From the NCBI RefSeq assembly GCF_041296385.1, contig NC_091014.1:13119578-13183577 (forward strand): a DNA stretch of 64,000 nt. The letters are read 5' to 3'. The stretch comes from Aphelocoma coerulescens (Eukaryota; Chordata; Aves; Passeriformes; Corvidae). A program made the position numbers and the translations under genes. The number at the start of each line of letters is the position of its first letter. Position 1 is the first letter of the stretch. The notes under the pieces were generated by a model. That model was not told where the DNA came from. It made no database searches and saw only the letters and a list, made by a program, of their open reading frames with translations. Shown piece after piece: positions 37,901 through 49,707 of the stretch.

Positions 37901-40900
37901 TAAGGAGATCTTCTACGTGCAGAACTGAATGAGCCAAGTTTGAGCTCAAGCACTGGGGAGTTGCATCAGAAATCAGTAACAGAGAACGTGACAGCTGCAA
38001 ACAAGGCCTCTACAAGAGGTTTCAGATCAAATGCTTCAGCCTCCTGATCTTGTGTCAACTAAGAAAAATTATTTGGTATTCTAAAATCAGAGTAAATTTC
38101 TGCTGCGTAAATTACACACAAAGCTGGATTCTGGGGTACAGGAGGGGCATGGTTCTCCAGCTTAGGAAGATTTTGTTCAGCCTAGCAAGCGTCAGCTTAT
38201 TAAAAAGGGCTCAGGGTCCCTTAAGAAAAAGATGCACTGCTCCAAATTATCCCAACATTGCATATTTACATTAATGTCACTACTATCTCTGAAAACTGAG
38301 CTGCATGTAAATCTCAAAGCATCAAAAGAAATTTGAGAAGTCATTCTTCCTCCTGAACACAACACTTAAAACCCTAAACACTTCCTAGACATTGCTGCTT
38401 ACAGTAGGGTATCTAAATAGAAATATATTGAAGAATTCAGACAAGAGTGACCAAGAGACCTCATAAGCATGAAAATGACTGCTGAATTTAAAGAGTTCAG
38501 CAGAGAGGAGGGGGAAGTGAGTCAAGCCACATAGTACAAGAAAACAAAAAAAAAAAAGAAAGTAAATAGAAGTTAACAGAAGGAGGAAATGTTTAGCAGA
38601 AGAAAAAGAAAAAAAAAGACAACCTAACAAGGAAGATGCATGGCCTCAGTTCTAAGGAAGGGAAAAAGAAGATCCAAAACTTTCTACAACCTACTTTGGT
38701 AACAGAGACTACGAAATGAGCATCCCACTGGATGCAAACCAAAATTATTAAGACTGAAAAGTCTAACTTCTTGAAAGCTAAAATCCCAGAAGAGTCATAC
38801 AATACAAGGTAATAGTTACGAGAAGAATCACTGCTAAAAGCTCATCTGAAATCTAATCTTATCTATCCTTCAAAGACAGCAGCAGAAAGAAGGGGGGGGA
38901 AGGAAGGAGAGTTAAAAAAGAATAGACTAATATCAAAAACAAGAGCTACAGCACCATTTTCAGCTTTCCTGCTCATATGGGGAATCCCCAGTTGCAAGTC
39001 AAAAGATGTCAATCTCATTTTGCAACTGCGTGCACGTTGAGGCGATCTTATCAGCAAACGGATCATTGGGAAAAAAAAAAGGGGAGGAGGGAAAGGGAAA
39101 TTGTACACAGAAACGACAAGAAAAACAGAAAAGATGGATCATGCAACTGGATTACACCTTACCACAAGTATAGGGACCGCAACCAAAAGCTTTTGGACAG
39201 GCATTGTCTAATTAAGAGGGGAGTGGCTGAGCTGAGCTTTGCACTGTTATGAAAACAATTTCAACTATGAACTGCTAGAGCAGAGTATCAGCTAAATGAC
39301 TAACTGAATCAGCAGAGTCATAGCATGAACAGCAACCACTTCTGTCAGACTGACACCGTGTCTTAAAAACAAAAACATTGCACAACTTTAGTTCCACTAT
39401 CAGAATGTACGTGACAAGTGAAATTTGAGCTTATTTTAAACAGCCTAAACCTTGTTATCTGCAGAACAAATCATGCATCCAGCAAAAGGTTCTTTCAGGT
39501 TCTCTGCATGGTAGATCATCTCTGAAGGGTTCACTGAACTCCATTCATTTAATGGAATCACAAGCTGTAAGACCTGGTTATACTTAAAACTCTTTGCAAT
39601 TAGTTAAAAGACCAGAGAAGTCTTTAAACAGTTTAAAGACTTGAAGAAAACATAAAAATTTTTGAAAAGCTTTAAACACATCATACATCTTGGCTATTAC
39701 CACGCTTAACATCTTCCTATCACTTAGGAAAGAAAGGTGCCTCTCAGAACTAGGCTCTCTTACATCGTAATTACTACTGCAAGTGAAGGACACACATCAG
39801 CTCCTATTATCAGCTTTTCTGAATGCAAGGTGAAAAATCTCACAGTTTCCTCCTCAGTGTCAATATCCCTTATCATCATTACAGTAATTAAACTAAAATT
39901 AGGAAAATGCAATTGGTACTACTCTCAAGGCCAGATCTCACATTCACTCACTCCGTATCACTGCATAACCTGATTCCCTGTATTATCTTGTCTGTACCAC
40001 AGTCCCAACAATCTCATGAGACAAATTTTGCCATTCTTCTTCTGATTGCCCTAGCTTTGCTCCTCGTTTTTTCTAGTACTGAGATCTGTGCAGGCCATCA
40101 GTCTCTCTCACAAAGGTAAAACTTCTTCTCCTCACACCATCAGAGCTCTGTGTAGCAGAGTACACAGCTCACTGACCAGAAACAAGACCCCTCCTCATTC
40201 ACAGGCACAACTGGGAATTCCACTCCATCCCACATACCCCCCTGCAATGAATCTATATTTTGGCTGCAAAGAGGAGGATGGACTTCTTCCATTTTCAGAG
40301 CCTCAAAACAAGCAAGGAACTCTCACCCCATTCCACCTGCTTATCTCTTTGTATTTCTGCCTCTACACCTCTAGTCTCCCCACTGGCACAATTTTTCTTC
40401 TGGCAGGTGCAACACTTATGTGTATCAGTTCTGAATGCTAGCAGAGAAAAACGATCAATACCATCAACTCCACATTGTTGCTCCTTTTCCACTGCACCAA
40501 AAGCAAAAAGGTTGTCTAACTGCAGACTCCAGGAACAAGAGGCTGCACTTGCCTGCACAAGGTTGATATTTAGAATGCACTAATGACAGCTTCCACAAAC
40601 TCACCTCATTACACCTAAAGGAGCATATTTTATTCCTACTTCCCCACCCCTCATATATTCTGTGTGTGCAAGCTTTTCAGATTTTTATAATTACCAAAAT
40701 CCTCTAAATTCACCGATGTCCTATCTGCAGGCTGCCTAAAATTTTCATTCTCCTCCTATTCTACTGTCCTCTAACCTTCCTGGCCTTTTCAACAGCACCT
40801 AAGTATAATATATTTTGCGCCAAAACAAGATCAGAATCATCTCCATACTGCTTTTGCCTGCTATTTTCCTTTCATGTCAGTATTTCAAATTCCTTCCACG

Positions 40901-42985
40901 TTCACTCATTATATGCTGCAACCACAGTCCCTCTGGTATCTTTTTCCAGTCTGTGCCACAGCTTCAGCACTCCTAATGCACAAGTCCTGACTATTCCACC
41001 CACCCACCTTCATGTCATTCTTAGCTCTCCTCTGTACGTAGGATTCTACGTGCCTGCCCCCCAGCCATTCTTTTCTCCCTGCATCATAACTGCATTTTTC
41101 CCTTTCCTCTCTGCAAAGTAAATTATTCACAGGATTAACAGCACAAACCTGTTCTTTAATCTACAGTCAAATACTGAACTTTTGAAAAGCTGGCAGCTCT
41201 CAGCAGAAGACTCACTTTCTCACAGCCTTCTTTGTAAAAATACACAGTTTAATTAAAATAAAGTTCTTCTTTTATATAGGAAATTATGCCACAAAATTTT
41301 AGCTTTAGAAATTACTTCCTCTAAACAGAAATCTGTAGACTCAGGTGCCAAACAGGCATCATTTGCCTTTGAAAATTTATTTGTTGCATTTGCGTAAGTT
41401 TTCAAGGAATAAATGTGAGGTAAAAGGATCTGTTCTGAGCACCCAGCAACCAAAAAAATAAAGAATTTGTGCCTGTCAGTATATAAGCTCTGAGAAAAGT
41501 ATCTTTTCCACATACAAGCTGCAGAATCTCCTCTTTAGCAACAAATCACATCAATTATTCAGTTAACACTATCAGTGTCAATTTCTTTTACCAATGTGAA
41601 AGAATATTTCATCTTGCTATTGTAATATTGTTCCCAGATTTACTAACATGACTCTTTAACACTAGTAGGACACTATGGCAATCTGAGCGAGTATGATTAC
41701 TAATTACATAGCTTTGCTAGAAGGCTATTGGGTGAGTTTCTTAGCAGCTATCCTTGAAGACATGATGATTTCACCAATATTAAATGGGTACTGAGCATCA
41801 TTCTAAAGACTTTTTCCAAGTCACCTTTTGGACAGGAGAAAGGGGGGAAAATGGAACCCTTGAAAGCACTGAAATTACATACTTAAAACCCACTTGTACA
41901 AAATTTAAAAACAAAAAAAACCCTCAACGGTAAGTGAATCATACACTAAGATACCCATGGAAATTAGTGGAAAATGCACTAAGGTAGCCAGACAACATAA
42001 TCAATAGACAAAAAGGCATATTGATATTTCTCTACAAGCTTGGCTGATCCTGTAATTACAGGTACAGGCCACAATCAAAGTAACCTAAATTTACACAACA
42101 GCTGTAATTTATCTTTCCATTAAAAGAAAGGAAACTTGATTAAACTAGGTAATGGAGTGCACGTTTCAAATTCCTCATATTTCAATGTAAATCTAAAAGC
42201 ATCAACATCTGGTTTAAGGTCACTGGAGACTAGGAAAGTACATGCAAGAATTAAAAGCATGTATTCTTGCACTGTCTTCATACAGTCATGTATTGTCTTT
42301 TAGTTCCCAAGATTTACTGTTGATCACAGCAGGAATCCAAGCAAGACTCTTGCCTGACATCTTGTCCTACCTCGAATGGCCATTTTTGTCCAGCCCCACT
42401 AATGAACTAACCCAGCACTCCACCCCTTATCCTGAAGGCTTTGAGCATTCCTTGGCAGATGTGATCTTCAAGAAATAAAAAGACTAAAGCAGCAACTACG
42501 TGAGATTCCAAAAATCTAAGTATCTAAATTTTAACTGCATGCTCTCTAGTACTCAGTGACTTAGCCTGTAAAAAATAATAACCTAAGAAACGAGATCATT
42601 CACGATTTAATTTTTAAATTAGGGTGATTTTTTGAAACGTGTTCTCTGTTGTTCCCCAATTCAGTTTTGTTCGCACATTTCTAATAAATTACTGGGCATC
42701 CTCATTTCCCTAATAGGTAACAAAACCTAGGACCTCTGGCAGCTTCTGGCTGACGCCATCGCTAATTCCACACCCCCTTTTTTGACAGGATTGACGGCGG
42801 ACTGAGCCGCCGCTGCCTTCCCCACGAACTTACACAACGCCAACGGTGTGTGACGGCCGCAGCGCTGCCCGCAGCCCCCGGCCCGGGTCACAGCCACCTC
42901 CCGCTGCCGCCGGGCAGCTCCACCGAGCCCCCTGCGCTCGCTGCCCCGTCCAGCCCCCCGCGGCCGGCGCTGCCCCGCCGCTCAC
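31962..42985 (-). other. RSBN1L: RSBN1L intron 1
   Basis: An 11-kb first intron with one LTR segment (about 35362-36388) and otherwise AT-rich sequence. The stretch 39950-41130 is notably pyrimidine-rich on the plus strand but matches nothing I know. Regulatory elements of a first intron would be expected here but cannot be seen by eye. Confidence 0.9.
35362..36388 (-). mobile_element. ERVL-type LTR segment
   Basis: About 1.03 kb. On the minus strand it starts near GTTGGATTTGGTTTGCAGGG, passes a TATATTTTAAGAG-like box (about 36275-36290) and ends GGGCGCCTAATGTCCAGCCA. It contains many imperfect short repeats of the CCTGCTCCAGC...CCATGGGGTC type (plus strand), characteristic of a common avian ERVL LTR. 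An AATAAA lies on the minus strand at 35521-35526. The 195-codon and 127-codon open frames inside it are by-products. No internal viral genes adjoin it. Confidence 0.75.
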
Positions 42986-43580
42986 CTTTCGGGAACAGCA
43001 GCTTCACCTCCCCGTTCTCCTCCCGGCTCAGGGCCCCGCCGCCATCTCCCGCCGCCGCCACCACGGGCAGCGCCCCGTGCTTCCTCCTCTCCTTGTCCCG
43101 CTTTTCCTTGGGTCTCTTGGGCTTGGCGCTGCCGCCGCTGCCTCCGCCTCCCGCCTCGGCCGCCAGCGCCAGGCGGTGCCGGTGGTGGCGGTGCTGGTGC
43201 TGCGGGCGGGACGAGGAGGGGGAGGCGGACGGCGGCAGCAGCACCGCGGGCGGCAGCAGCTTCCGGGACAGCGGGGAAGGGAAGGCGAAGCCCCCCGTGC
43301 CCGCCGAGGGGCCCGAGGGCAGCGTGGCGAAGCCCCACGGCGCAGGGCCGCTGTAGCTCGGCACGACCGCGGGCAGCGGCTGCTTGGCGCTCCCGCCACC
43401 GCCGCCCCCTTCACCGTTGACGCGCTTAGCGCCCTTCAGGCTCCGCTCCTCGGCTCCCTTCACCTTCTTGGCGGCCGGCTGGGATCCGCGGGAACCTTTG
43501 GCGTCCGGGGCCGCCCTGGCGCCGAGCGGCTCCTGCTCGGGAGGCGCCGCGCCACGACCGGGACTGGGCGGCTCCGCCAT
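42986..43580 (-). CDS. RSBN1L: RSBN1L coding exon 1
   Basis: This exon encodes residues 1-198 plus the first base of codon 199. It starts at the ATG on 43578-43580 (MAEPPSPGRG) and ends at a gtgagc donor. The content is mostly disordered. It has a Gly run near residues 58-63, a Pro/Ser-rich middle, a histidine-rich run at about 127-136 (QHQHRHHRHR), and a basic nuclear-localisation-like stretch at about 154-167 (PKRPKEKRDKERRK). It finishes with REENGEVKLLFPK. Base composition is very GC-rich because it lies inside the CpG island. Long open frames on the opposite strand and in the other minus frames are by-products of that composition. Confidence 0.93.
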
Positions 43581-43583
43581 CTT
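43574..43583 (-). promoter_or_regulatory. RSBN1L: YY1-type motif over the RSBN1L start codon
   Basis: The minus strand reads AAGATGGCGG, a full match to the YY1 consensus, with the ATG of the motif being the start codon (M-A-E). YY1 sites in this orientation just downstream of the transcription start are a known feature of CpG promoters. Confidence 0.6.
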
Positions 43584-45877
43584 GGGCTCCGGAGTCTATT
43601 TACTCTCGGCTCGCCCCAACCGACAGCGCCGAGGGGCGGGGCAGCGCCCTCACCTCGCCCAATGGGCAGGGGAGGCTCCGGACTGACAGCGAGAGTAGCC
43701 AGTCACAGGGCGGGAGGGGGGGCGGGCTCTCAGGGGATTGGGGGCGGTGGCTCGGCTGAGTGCGCAGGGCGCGAGTGGGCGGGGGCGCTGTAGGGGCGGG
43801 CGGGAGCGGGGACGTGAGGGGAGCGCAGCGGGGACCGGAGAGGGGGAGCGGTGGCGCTCCTGAGAAAGGCGTTTGTTTGGGAATAAAGAAGGTTTGGATC
43901 CCGGTGCATCCCGGGGGTTTCGGTAATGCCTCAGGTTTTGGGCTTCTCCTCTCTGGGAGCGGCTGACGGGATCCCGGCAGCCCCACGGGCTGTTCCTGGG
44001 AAGGGCGTTTGTTTGGGAATAAGGGAAGTCTGGACTAGCGCCGTTCCCGGTGGATGTACCCCGGGGGGCGATACACCGGTCCCTCGGGATGTCCCGGGGA
44101 CGAGGGCGTTGTTCGATGGGCGCGCTCTGTAAAGGGCTGAACCCGAGTTCTCCAGGCTCTGCCGCATCCTCGGAGGGAGTCACATACAGCCTGGAAGCGG
44201 AGGGCCTGCTGGGAGGAGGCAGAGGCTGCGGGGGTCAGCGGCTGTGCCAGGGGCCCGTGCCATCCCGCCGGGACAGTCGGGTGTCTGTCACCAGCGGGAT
44301 CACTGACCGCCCTGCCTCAGGGAAGGGATTTGAGCTCAGTGTGCCAAGTAGGAGCCCCCAGCCGTGCCTTTGGCGTCTAAAATTGCCATAGCCGCGGTTC
44401 AGGAGCAGACTGAAATTCCCCCAAGTCCTGGTGTCAGCAGGAAGCGTCGCGGAAATGAACAGAAGTTTCCTGGAGTGTTCGCATTGCCGGGCTCCCGCTC
44501 TGGTCAGTCACACCTGAGGTCTCCTGGTTGCAGCGGGAGGAACAGAGTCGCTGCCACATTAAACCGAACCTGGCAATTGGCAGCCGGATCAAATTGCTCT
44601 GAGAAATTCTGTACGTGATGTATCAGCAGGCAAACAAGGTTTTAAGTTTAGATTTTTTTGCTCCACAAACCATTTTCATTTGAGCTGCCACTGATCAGCC
44701 TCAGAATAAGCTCCTCGCACCTGGGTTATCTCCTCCTTTGTTTCATTTTCTTTTCAAGTTGTAAACCAGGCTGAATGCAGTTCAGTGTTGATCTCACCAG
44801 CAGCAAAGAATAAATTTTCTGTATCCAGACAACTCTGCTTTTTCCTCAGATGTTTCAAGTTCCGCTACTGTGAGAGTGTGAGAGAGAGTCCTCAAACTGT
44901 ATTTCTGGGCCTGATGGGGAAAATGGCATCTACATCAAAGGAAGAACATTTCACAGCAGGTATTTAAGCAAGCTCACTCACATCCAGTCCCAGACTGAAA
45001 TCCAGGTACAAATCTACCCGTATGTACATAAGCTGGTAAACTAGAGTGGGCTTATGAGTATGAAGGTAATTTTCTGCTCCCTCAGAAATGTTTTATTTGT
45101 ATCAGTGGATGAGAAAAACCTGTGCATTTTAATAGACATATCTCTTTTCCAGGTTAAGTAAAGGTGACCCATCCACCTTAGTCAAAATCAGTGATTTTGT
45201 CTCAGTTGATGTTACAGGTGCCATGAAATGCACACAAGGCCATTGGTATCCCTATACACCAGCCCCTAATGGAGACTGGATTGTGGTGACTCTAGAGTGA
45301 GAATCTGAGGCACCTCATGGCACTGTCTCAGTTTCACAGGCTTTACAACCAAGTTCATCTTCCTTCTATGCTGGTATTGATACCAAGTCAACAGTATATT
45401 AAGTTCATTCAAACTTCAGGTAAGTCACAACCATATTTTCACCTCTGGCTTTTGGGGGCTTTGAGAAACAGAAGAGCAGTGTTTCTTTGTTCTTTAACTA
45501 GAGTAAATCCTAGGGCTTGGTTTTGGTTCAAGGAACTTCACCACAACCTCTGTGAAATGCCAGAGTCACCTAGGAGTACATTACTTCTCTCCATGCAGCA
45601 GGCTCAGCAAGACTTATTAGGCTAATAAGGCTGGATAGCTGTATAAATAGCTGAATATCTTGATATGTGCACTTATATCAATGTTAATAATTAAGACAAT
45701 TTATATTTCTGAACTTTGTATTGGATATGCTTGGATGTCTAAAAAATGCATTTAATCGTAATGCAACCCAGAAATGCAAAAATAGGTACAGAGATAAAAC
45801 GGTGAAAGGAGAACTCATAGCCCAACACTAGATTTAAAAACTGATAAATAAAAAGGTGCAGCAAACTTTAGCAGCTG

Positions 45878-45943
45878 ACAATATGCTACTAAACTCATGT
45901 CAAGCTGAAGTTGTTTCCTATGCTTTCTGTAGTAGCATATTGT
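45878..45943. repeat. Inverted repeat, 14-bp arms
   Basis: ACAATATGCTACTA (45878-45891) and its exact complement (45930-45943) are separated by 38 nt in the intergenic region. Confidence 0.85.
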
Positions 45944-48900
45944 GCTTGTAAGCATAAGCCAAGTTTTTATTAGTGACTTCTTTATAGAATTCAGCTAGAG
46001 CAAGATGACAGAGTACCTATTACATGTAATTGTTGCTTGTTGGAAAGCAGTGTGACTAATGTTTGGAGGTTTGCTGCTGCTATCTCATACCCATTTGTCA
46101 GCAGAGAAAATTGCAGGGTGCATGAAATTCAGAAGCCGGCTCTGCTTCAGCTCCCACAGTCATGCTGCTGTACAGGCATTAGAGGGAGGGGTGTTGTCCC
46201 TGTCACTTGTTTTGTCACCAATCACACAGATATATTAAAGTGTTCCACCATACCTATGGTGAGCATGCATTCCAGAATATTAAAACTAAATTTCAGGGTG
46301 TCTTCCTTACTACCTGTTTTTACTTTAATTAAACCTCTTGCTGCTGGCGCACACACCCCAGGCAGACACTCCTGAATGAGACAGACAAGATAAGAAACAC
46401 CAAAACCGCTTCAGAATAAAGAGCATCTTTAACAAAGAGGGCGTAAATACGAGCAGTATACCTGGTGTAAAGTACAGGTTAGAATCACAAATTTGGTCTG
46501 ATGTTAACTGAAATGAGTGAAATACATATGCTTATAATGAAATGATACCATCTCGAGAAGCACTGTCAAAACACTTCCCCCAAACCAAACTACTACAGAG
46601 AAATACAGCAGTCTTGTGTCAAAACTCCAGTCCACTGCAGAGAGAGAGCTGTGTGAACTGGGAGTCTTTGTGGGGGTCAGTCCTTGAGGGGTGTTGGCAG
46701 CACCCCGCACACAGAGACCAGAGAGCCCATCTTTCAGCAGAAGCCTTTAAACTGATTATGGAAATCATATCAATGTGCTTTTGTCTATAATTTTATATGC
46801 AGTTAGGGAAATCCACGAAGGCTTTCTAGACCATGGAAACTGAAATGAGGCAAAACCATAACAGTAAATATGTCAGGCACAAAGCACTCCAACATGTATT
46901 AAGAATAAGCTTCCCATGTTATTAGCTTGCTTATTACAAATGCATTGCCATTTTAATTAGGGTAATTATGAAATACTGATCTAAATGTTATTAATCAAAA
47001 CACTTACTTAAACAAGTTAGTGTATACATTCACCTAAACTTAGAATCATTTCAGACAGCCCTTATAAAATAAAAAGCTGAATGTAAATGTTGTACACAGG
47101 TGTTTTGGCTTTATGCTCTTAGCTCCCTACCAAAGTGATGCTTTGTAGCCCTACTCAGGTCTTTAAATAGAAAAACAGCTTCCAGAAATGTTACTTAATC
47201 TCTTTATAATTCCAATGGTTTGTTCTCCATGTGCTTTCTTCCTTGGTTTGGCATCTGCTCAGTTCTTAAGTCAAGCATGGAAATAATTGTGCCAAGTGTA
47301 AATTCAAAACATTCGATAACACTTAGACATCTTTATGCTGGTTTTTGTCTGCAAAATTAGCTAACTGTAATTTTTAATGCTATTCATTTTTTCTTCAAAC
47401 TCACTGAAAGTCAGTTAATTCCTCTTTGGAAGTGGAGGTGAAAACTAGCCTTGTGTGCACAGAAATGTACTGACAAAGGTGGTCTCATCATGTAAAAGTG
47501 TGATTTATTTTAGAAGAGCCTCATTTTCCATAGTCAGGGTTTTCAGACCAACCAGTGACATATCCAAATACTTCTGCAATTACCACCCAAACAATTGAAC
47601 TAAATGAGACACTGGGGACTAACTTGGCGCATAACTGGGAGCTGCTGACAGCATGACAAGCCTTGCTGCAGGGTGATAAGAACTGTCCCCTCCTGCCATT
47701 GTCCTTTGCAAGGGACAGTGTCCCCACGCCTGAGCAAGGGGAGTGTGCATCTTTGATCAAACCTGTGACCAAGGCGGTGGTTATCCTAAGAAGCCTTTTT
47801 TCCCCTCAGAAGCAGCAGATGTCTCTGCTGACTGCTCAGGGTTGGTGGGTTAGACATTTGGCAGAGTGGCAGAGCAGACAACTGGGGACACTCATGGTTT
47901 TTATTACCCTGTTAATCTGCCAACATTTTATAGAATCCATAAAAACCACAAAAAGAAGTTTACACTTCGGGGAGGACCTACAGTACTTGTTTCTTGTTTA
48001 ATGTTTTTTCAAACAGCTACAGATTACTGCTATAACAGCTCTTTAGTCTTTACAACTGGTTTCCTCATTTGTGTTTAACATGTGAAACACCCCAGCTCCA
48101 ATATTTCTTTTTTGAAGTGTAATAATAATCACAACAATGGAGCAAACTTGGAAAGTCTTGATATTCACAATTTTGAATGATATCTGCTTGCTTAGCTGTT
48201 GTCCTCATAGCACCCAAAAAAATTCTGACTATTTGAAAGATCTTTAGAATTTTTCAATACCAAAGGTACATAATGACTAAAATCAGTATGAAAGCAAGAG
48301 GATGCAAGCTGAGCAAAACTGTATTTCCTTACATATGGAGGAGATGGATAAAAGTCTTATCCATTTTCTTATTTCAGTAACAATTAAGATACTAATTTTC
48401 TTCAAATGAAGCTGCTGGTTTGCAGCTCTAGATTTTTTACAAGTTAACAGCCTCCTCACTGCAATTTGAGATACCTGAATTCCCTGCTGCTTTGCACAGA
48501 TCTGTGCAGATACTTAAGCAAATAGTCATTTTTTCATTTCCCTTAGAATCCACTACCATTAGATCCACCTTCACTTAAATCCCTCCAGAGTTTGTCCACT
48601 ATATCCTGGCTGCGTTTTAAAAACTACAATACAGAGTCTAAACCTTCTATCCCAGCAGATGTACTGCAGCTGCTACAGCAAGGCTGTGGCTGCTCCCACC
48701 CTTGAGGAAAGGGACACCATGGGAGAAGGGCCCTTTCTGTGGGCTGTGCCTGGAAATCACCATCTTTTCTGCTTGTTGATGCTCCAGCTGCAAGCCGCTC
48801 CAAACATCTTGGAGAGAAGGACCTGCAAGTCTTTGCTTCAGCAGGCACAGGAATCAATATCTATTTGCTATGACAAGGACTTAGAGCAGCCACATTTCCC

Positions 48901-49004
48901 ACTGAGCTGTGCCTGCCTGGGCTCTAAATAGCCCCACACCCCATCCTGTCATTAGTATCAGCTTGGAAATTCTATGGTCTTCCAACAGGAGATTCCAATG
49001 GTTT

Positions 49005-49130
49005 CACAGGTGATTGTGGAACTAGTTTGGTTTTGAGTAAGGGCTTTTTTGGTATAAGTTTGACATAGCCTCTGTTATGTATCTTTAAGATCCTTTCCCA
49101 CCCAAGCCATTCTGTGATTCCATGAAAGAA
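49005..49130 (+). mobile_element. CR1-like 3' end fragment
   Basis: It ends AAGATCCTTTCCCACCCAAG followed by CCATTCTGTGATTCCATGA, a CR1-type tail. The upstream part is too degenerate to place. Confidence 0.55.
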
Positions 49131-49294
49131 AATGCACAGATTCTCCCAAACTAAACTTTAAAAGAATACTTATTCCTTAACAAGCAATTCTATGAGATAT
49201 GCATACCTCTTACTGTTACCAAAGAGTTCAAGTCAATGAACTGAAATCCATATGGATTTCCTGATGGCTTCTTTTTCCTATCCCTAAAGGCTTA

Positions 49295-49440
49295 TGGAAT
49301 GATAAACAGATCAAAGAATGGTTGTAGAACGGTTGGGTTGGAAAGATCATCTCATTCCAACCTCTCTGCTGTGACCAGGGACGCTTTCCACTAGACCAGG
49401 TTGCTCGGAGTCCCATCCAACCGGGTCTTGATTTGGAGTA
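49295..49440 (-). mobile_element. CR1 LINE, 3' fragment
   Basis: The plus strand reads GGTTGGGTTGGAAAGATCAT, CTCATTCCAACC, then CTTTCCACTAGACCAGGTTG and CCCATCCAACCGGGTCTTGA. This is the reverse complement of a CR1 3' UTR. Confidence 0.88.
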
Positions 49441-49581
49441 CATTCAGTTCTAGGAAATTCAGGGTTTTGTGTCTTAGGTACAGGCACTTATTTGCAAAGT
49501 AGCAGTTTATATTTGTACGTGTAGATATAAAAATAAAATAAACAGCTATTTATATGTAGCGGCTAATCTTTCACTGCTCAC

Positions 49582-49707
49582 CTCAACTTCTTGGTCACAT
49601 AAACAACATCTTCATGGAAAAATCCACAATCAAGAGCTTTCTGTCTGTTCACAAATTTTATTCCACAGTAGAGGCAGCAGCTTATCAGATCAGTGCCCAC
49701 GGTGATT
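49582..49707 (-). other. Exon-like block, zinc-finger-like (unassigned)
   Basis: A 126-nt stretch bounded on the minus strand by a pyrimidine-rich cccag acceptor and an AG/gtgagc donor. Only one frame is open. It reads ITVGTDLISCCLYCGIKFVN and then RQKALDCGFFHEDVVYVTKK. The spacing C-x2-C-x12-C-x3-H, with Phe three residues after the second Cys, matches a C2HC variant of the classical zinc finger. The length is a multiple of three with phase 2 at both ends. I do not recognise the protein. It is not in phase with PTPN12 and is not part of RSBN1L. It may be an exon of an unknown or decayed gene, or chance. Confidence 0.3.

Larger units (their letters stand above)
827..43580 (-). other. RSBN1L: RSBN1L gene, complete coding span (8 exons)
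   Basis: The gene encodes round spermatid basic protein 1-like, a nuclear basic protein. Its paralogue RSBN1 and worm DPY-21 are JmjC-type H4K20me2 demethylases; activity of RSBN1L itself is less established. Coding exons on the minus strand are 42986-43580, 31848-31961, 20252-20895, 7392-7529, 7051-7193, 6366-6533, 1563-1671 and 827-1480. All introns are GT-AG and all junction phases agree. The total is 2565 nt, or 854 residues plus stop, close to the roughly 846 residues I recall for human RSBN1L. The order of parts is: low-complexity Pro/Ser/Gly/His N-terminus, lysine-rich region (about 154-290), conserved globular region (about 290-690), and an acidic, divergent C-terminal tail. Recognition rests on recalled similarity to the human protein across every exon. 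The first ATG in the CpG island begins with MAEPPSP, as in the human protein. Confidence 0.95.
42780..44300. promoter_or_regulatory. RSBN1L: CpG island with RSBN1L promoter
   Basis: An abrupt rise in GC and CpG content spans RSBN1L exon 1 and about 700 bp upstream. Promoter-like motifs just upstream of the start codon include GC boxes (GGGGCGGGG near 43634, GGGGGCGG near 43740), a CCAAT on the plus strand near 43656, and a CCAAT on the minus strand (ATTGG near 43737). There is no convincing TATA box, in keeping with a housekeeping CpG promoter. The transcription start is probably 43590-43660 (inferred). Confidence 0.8.

Noticed and set aside
42846..43793. 315-codon plus-strand open frame
   Set aside because: It is antisense to RSBN1L exon 1 in a CpG island. 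High GC removes stop codons, and the composition is Arg/Ala/Gly/Pro with no domain.
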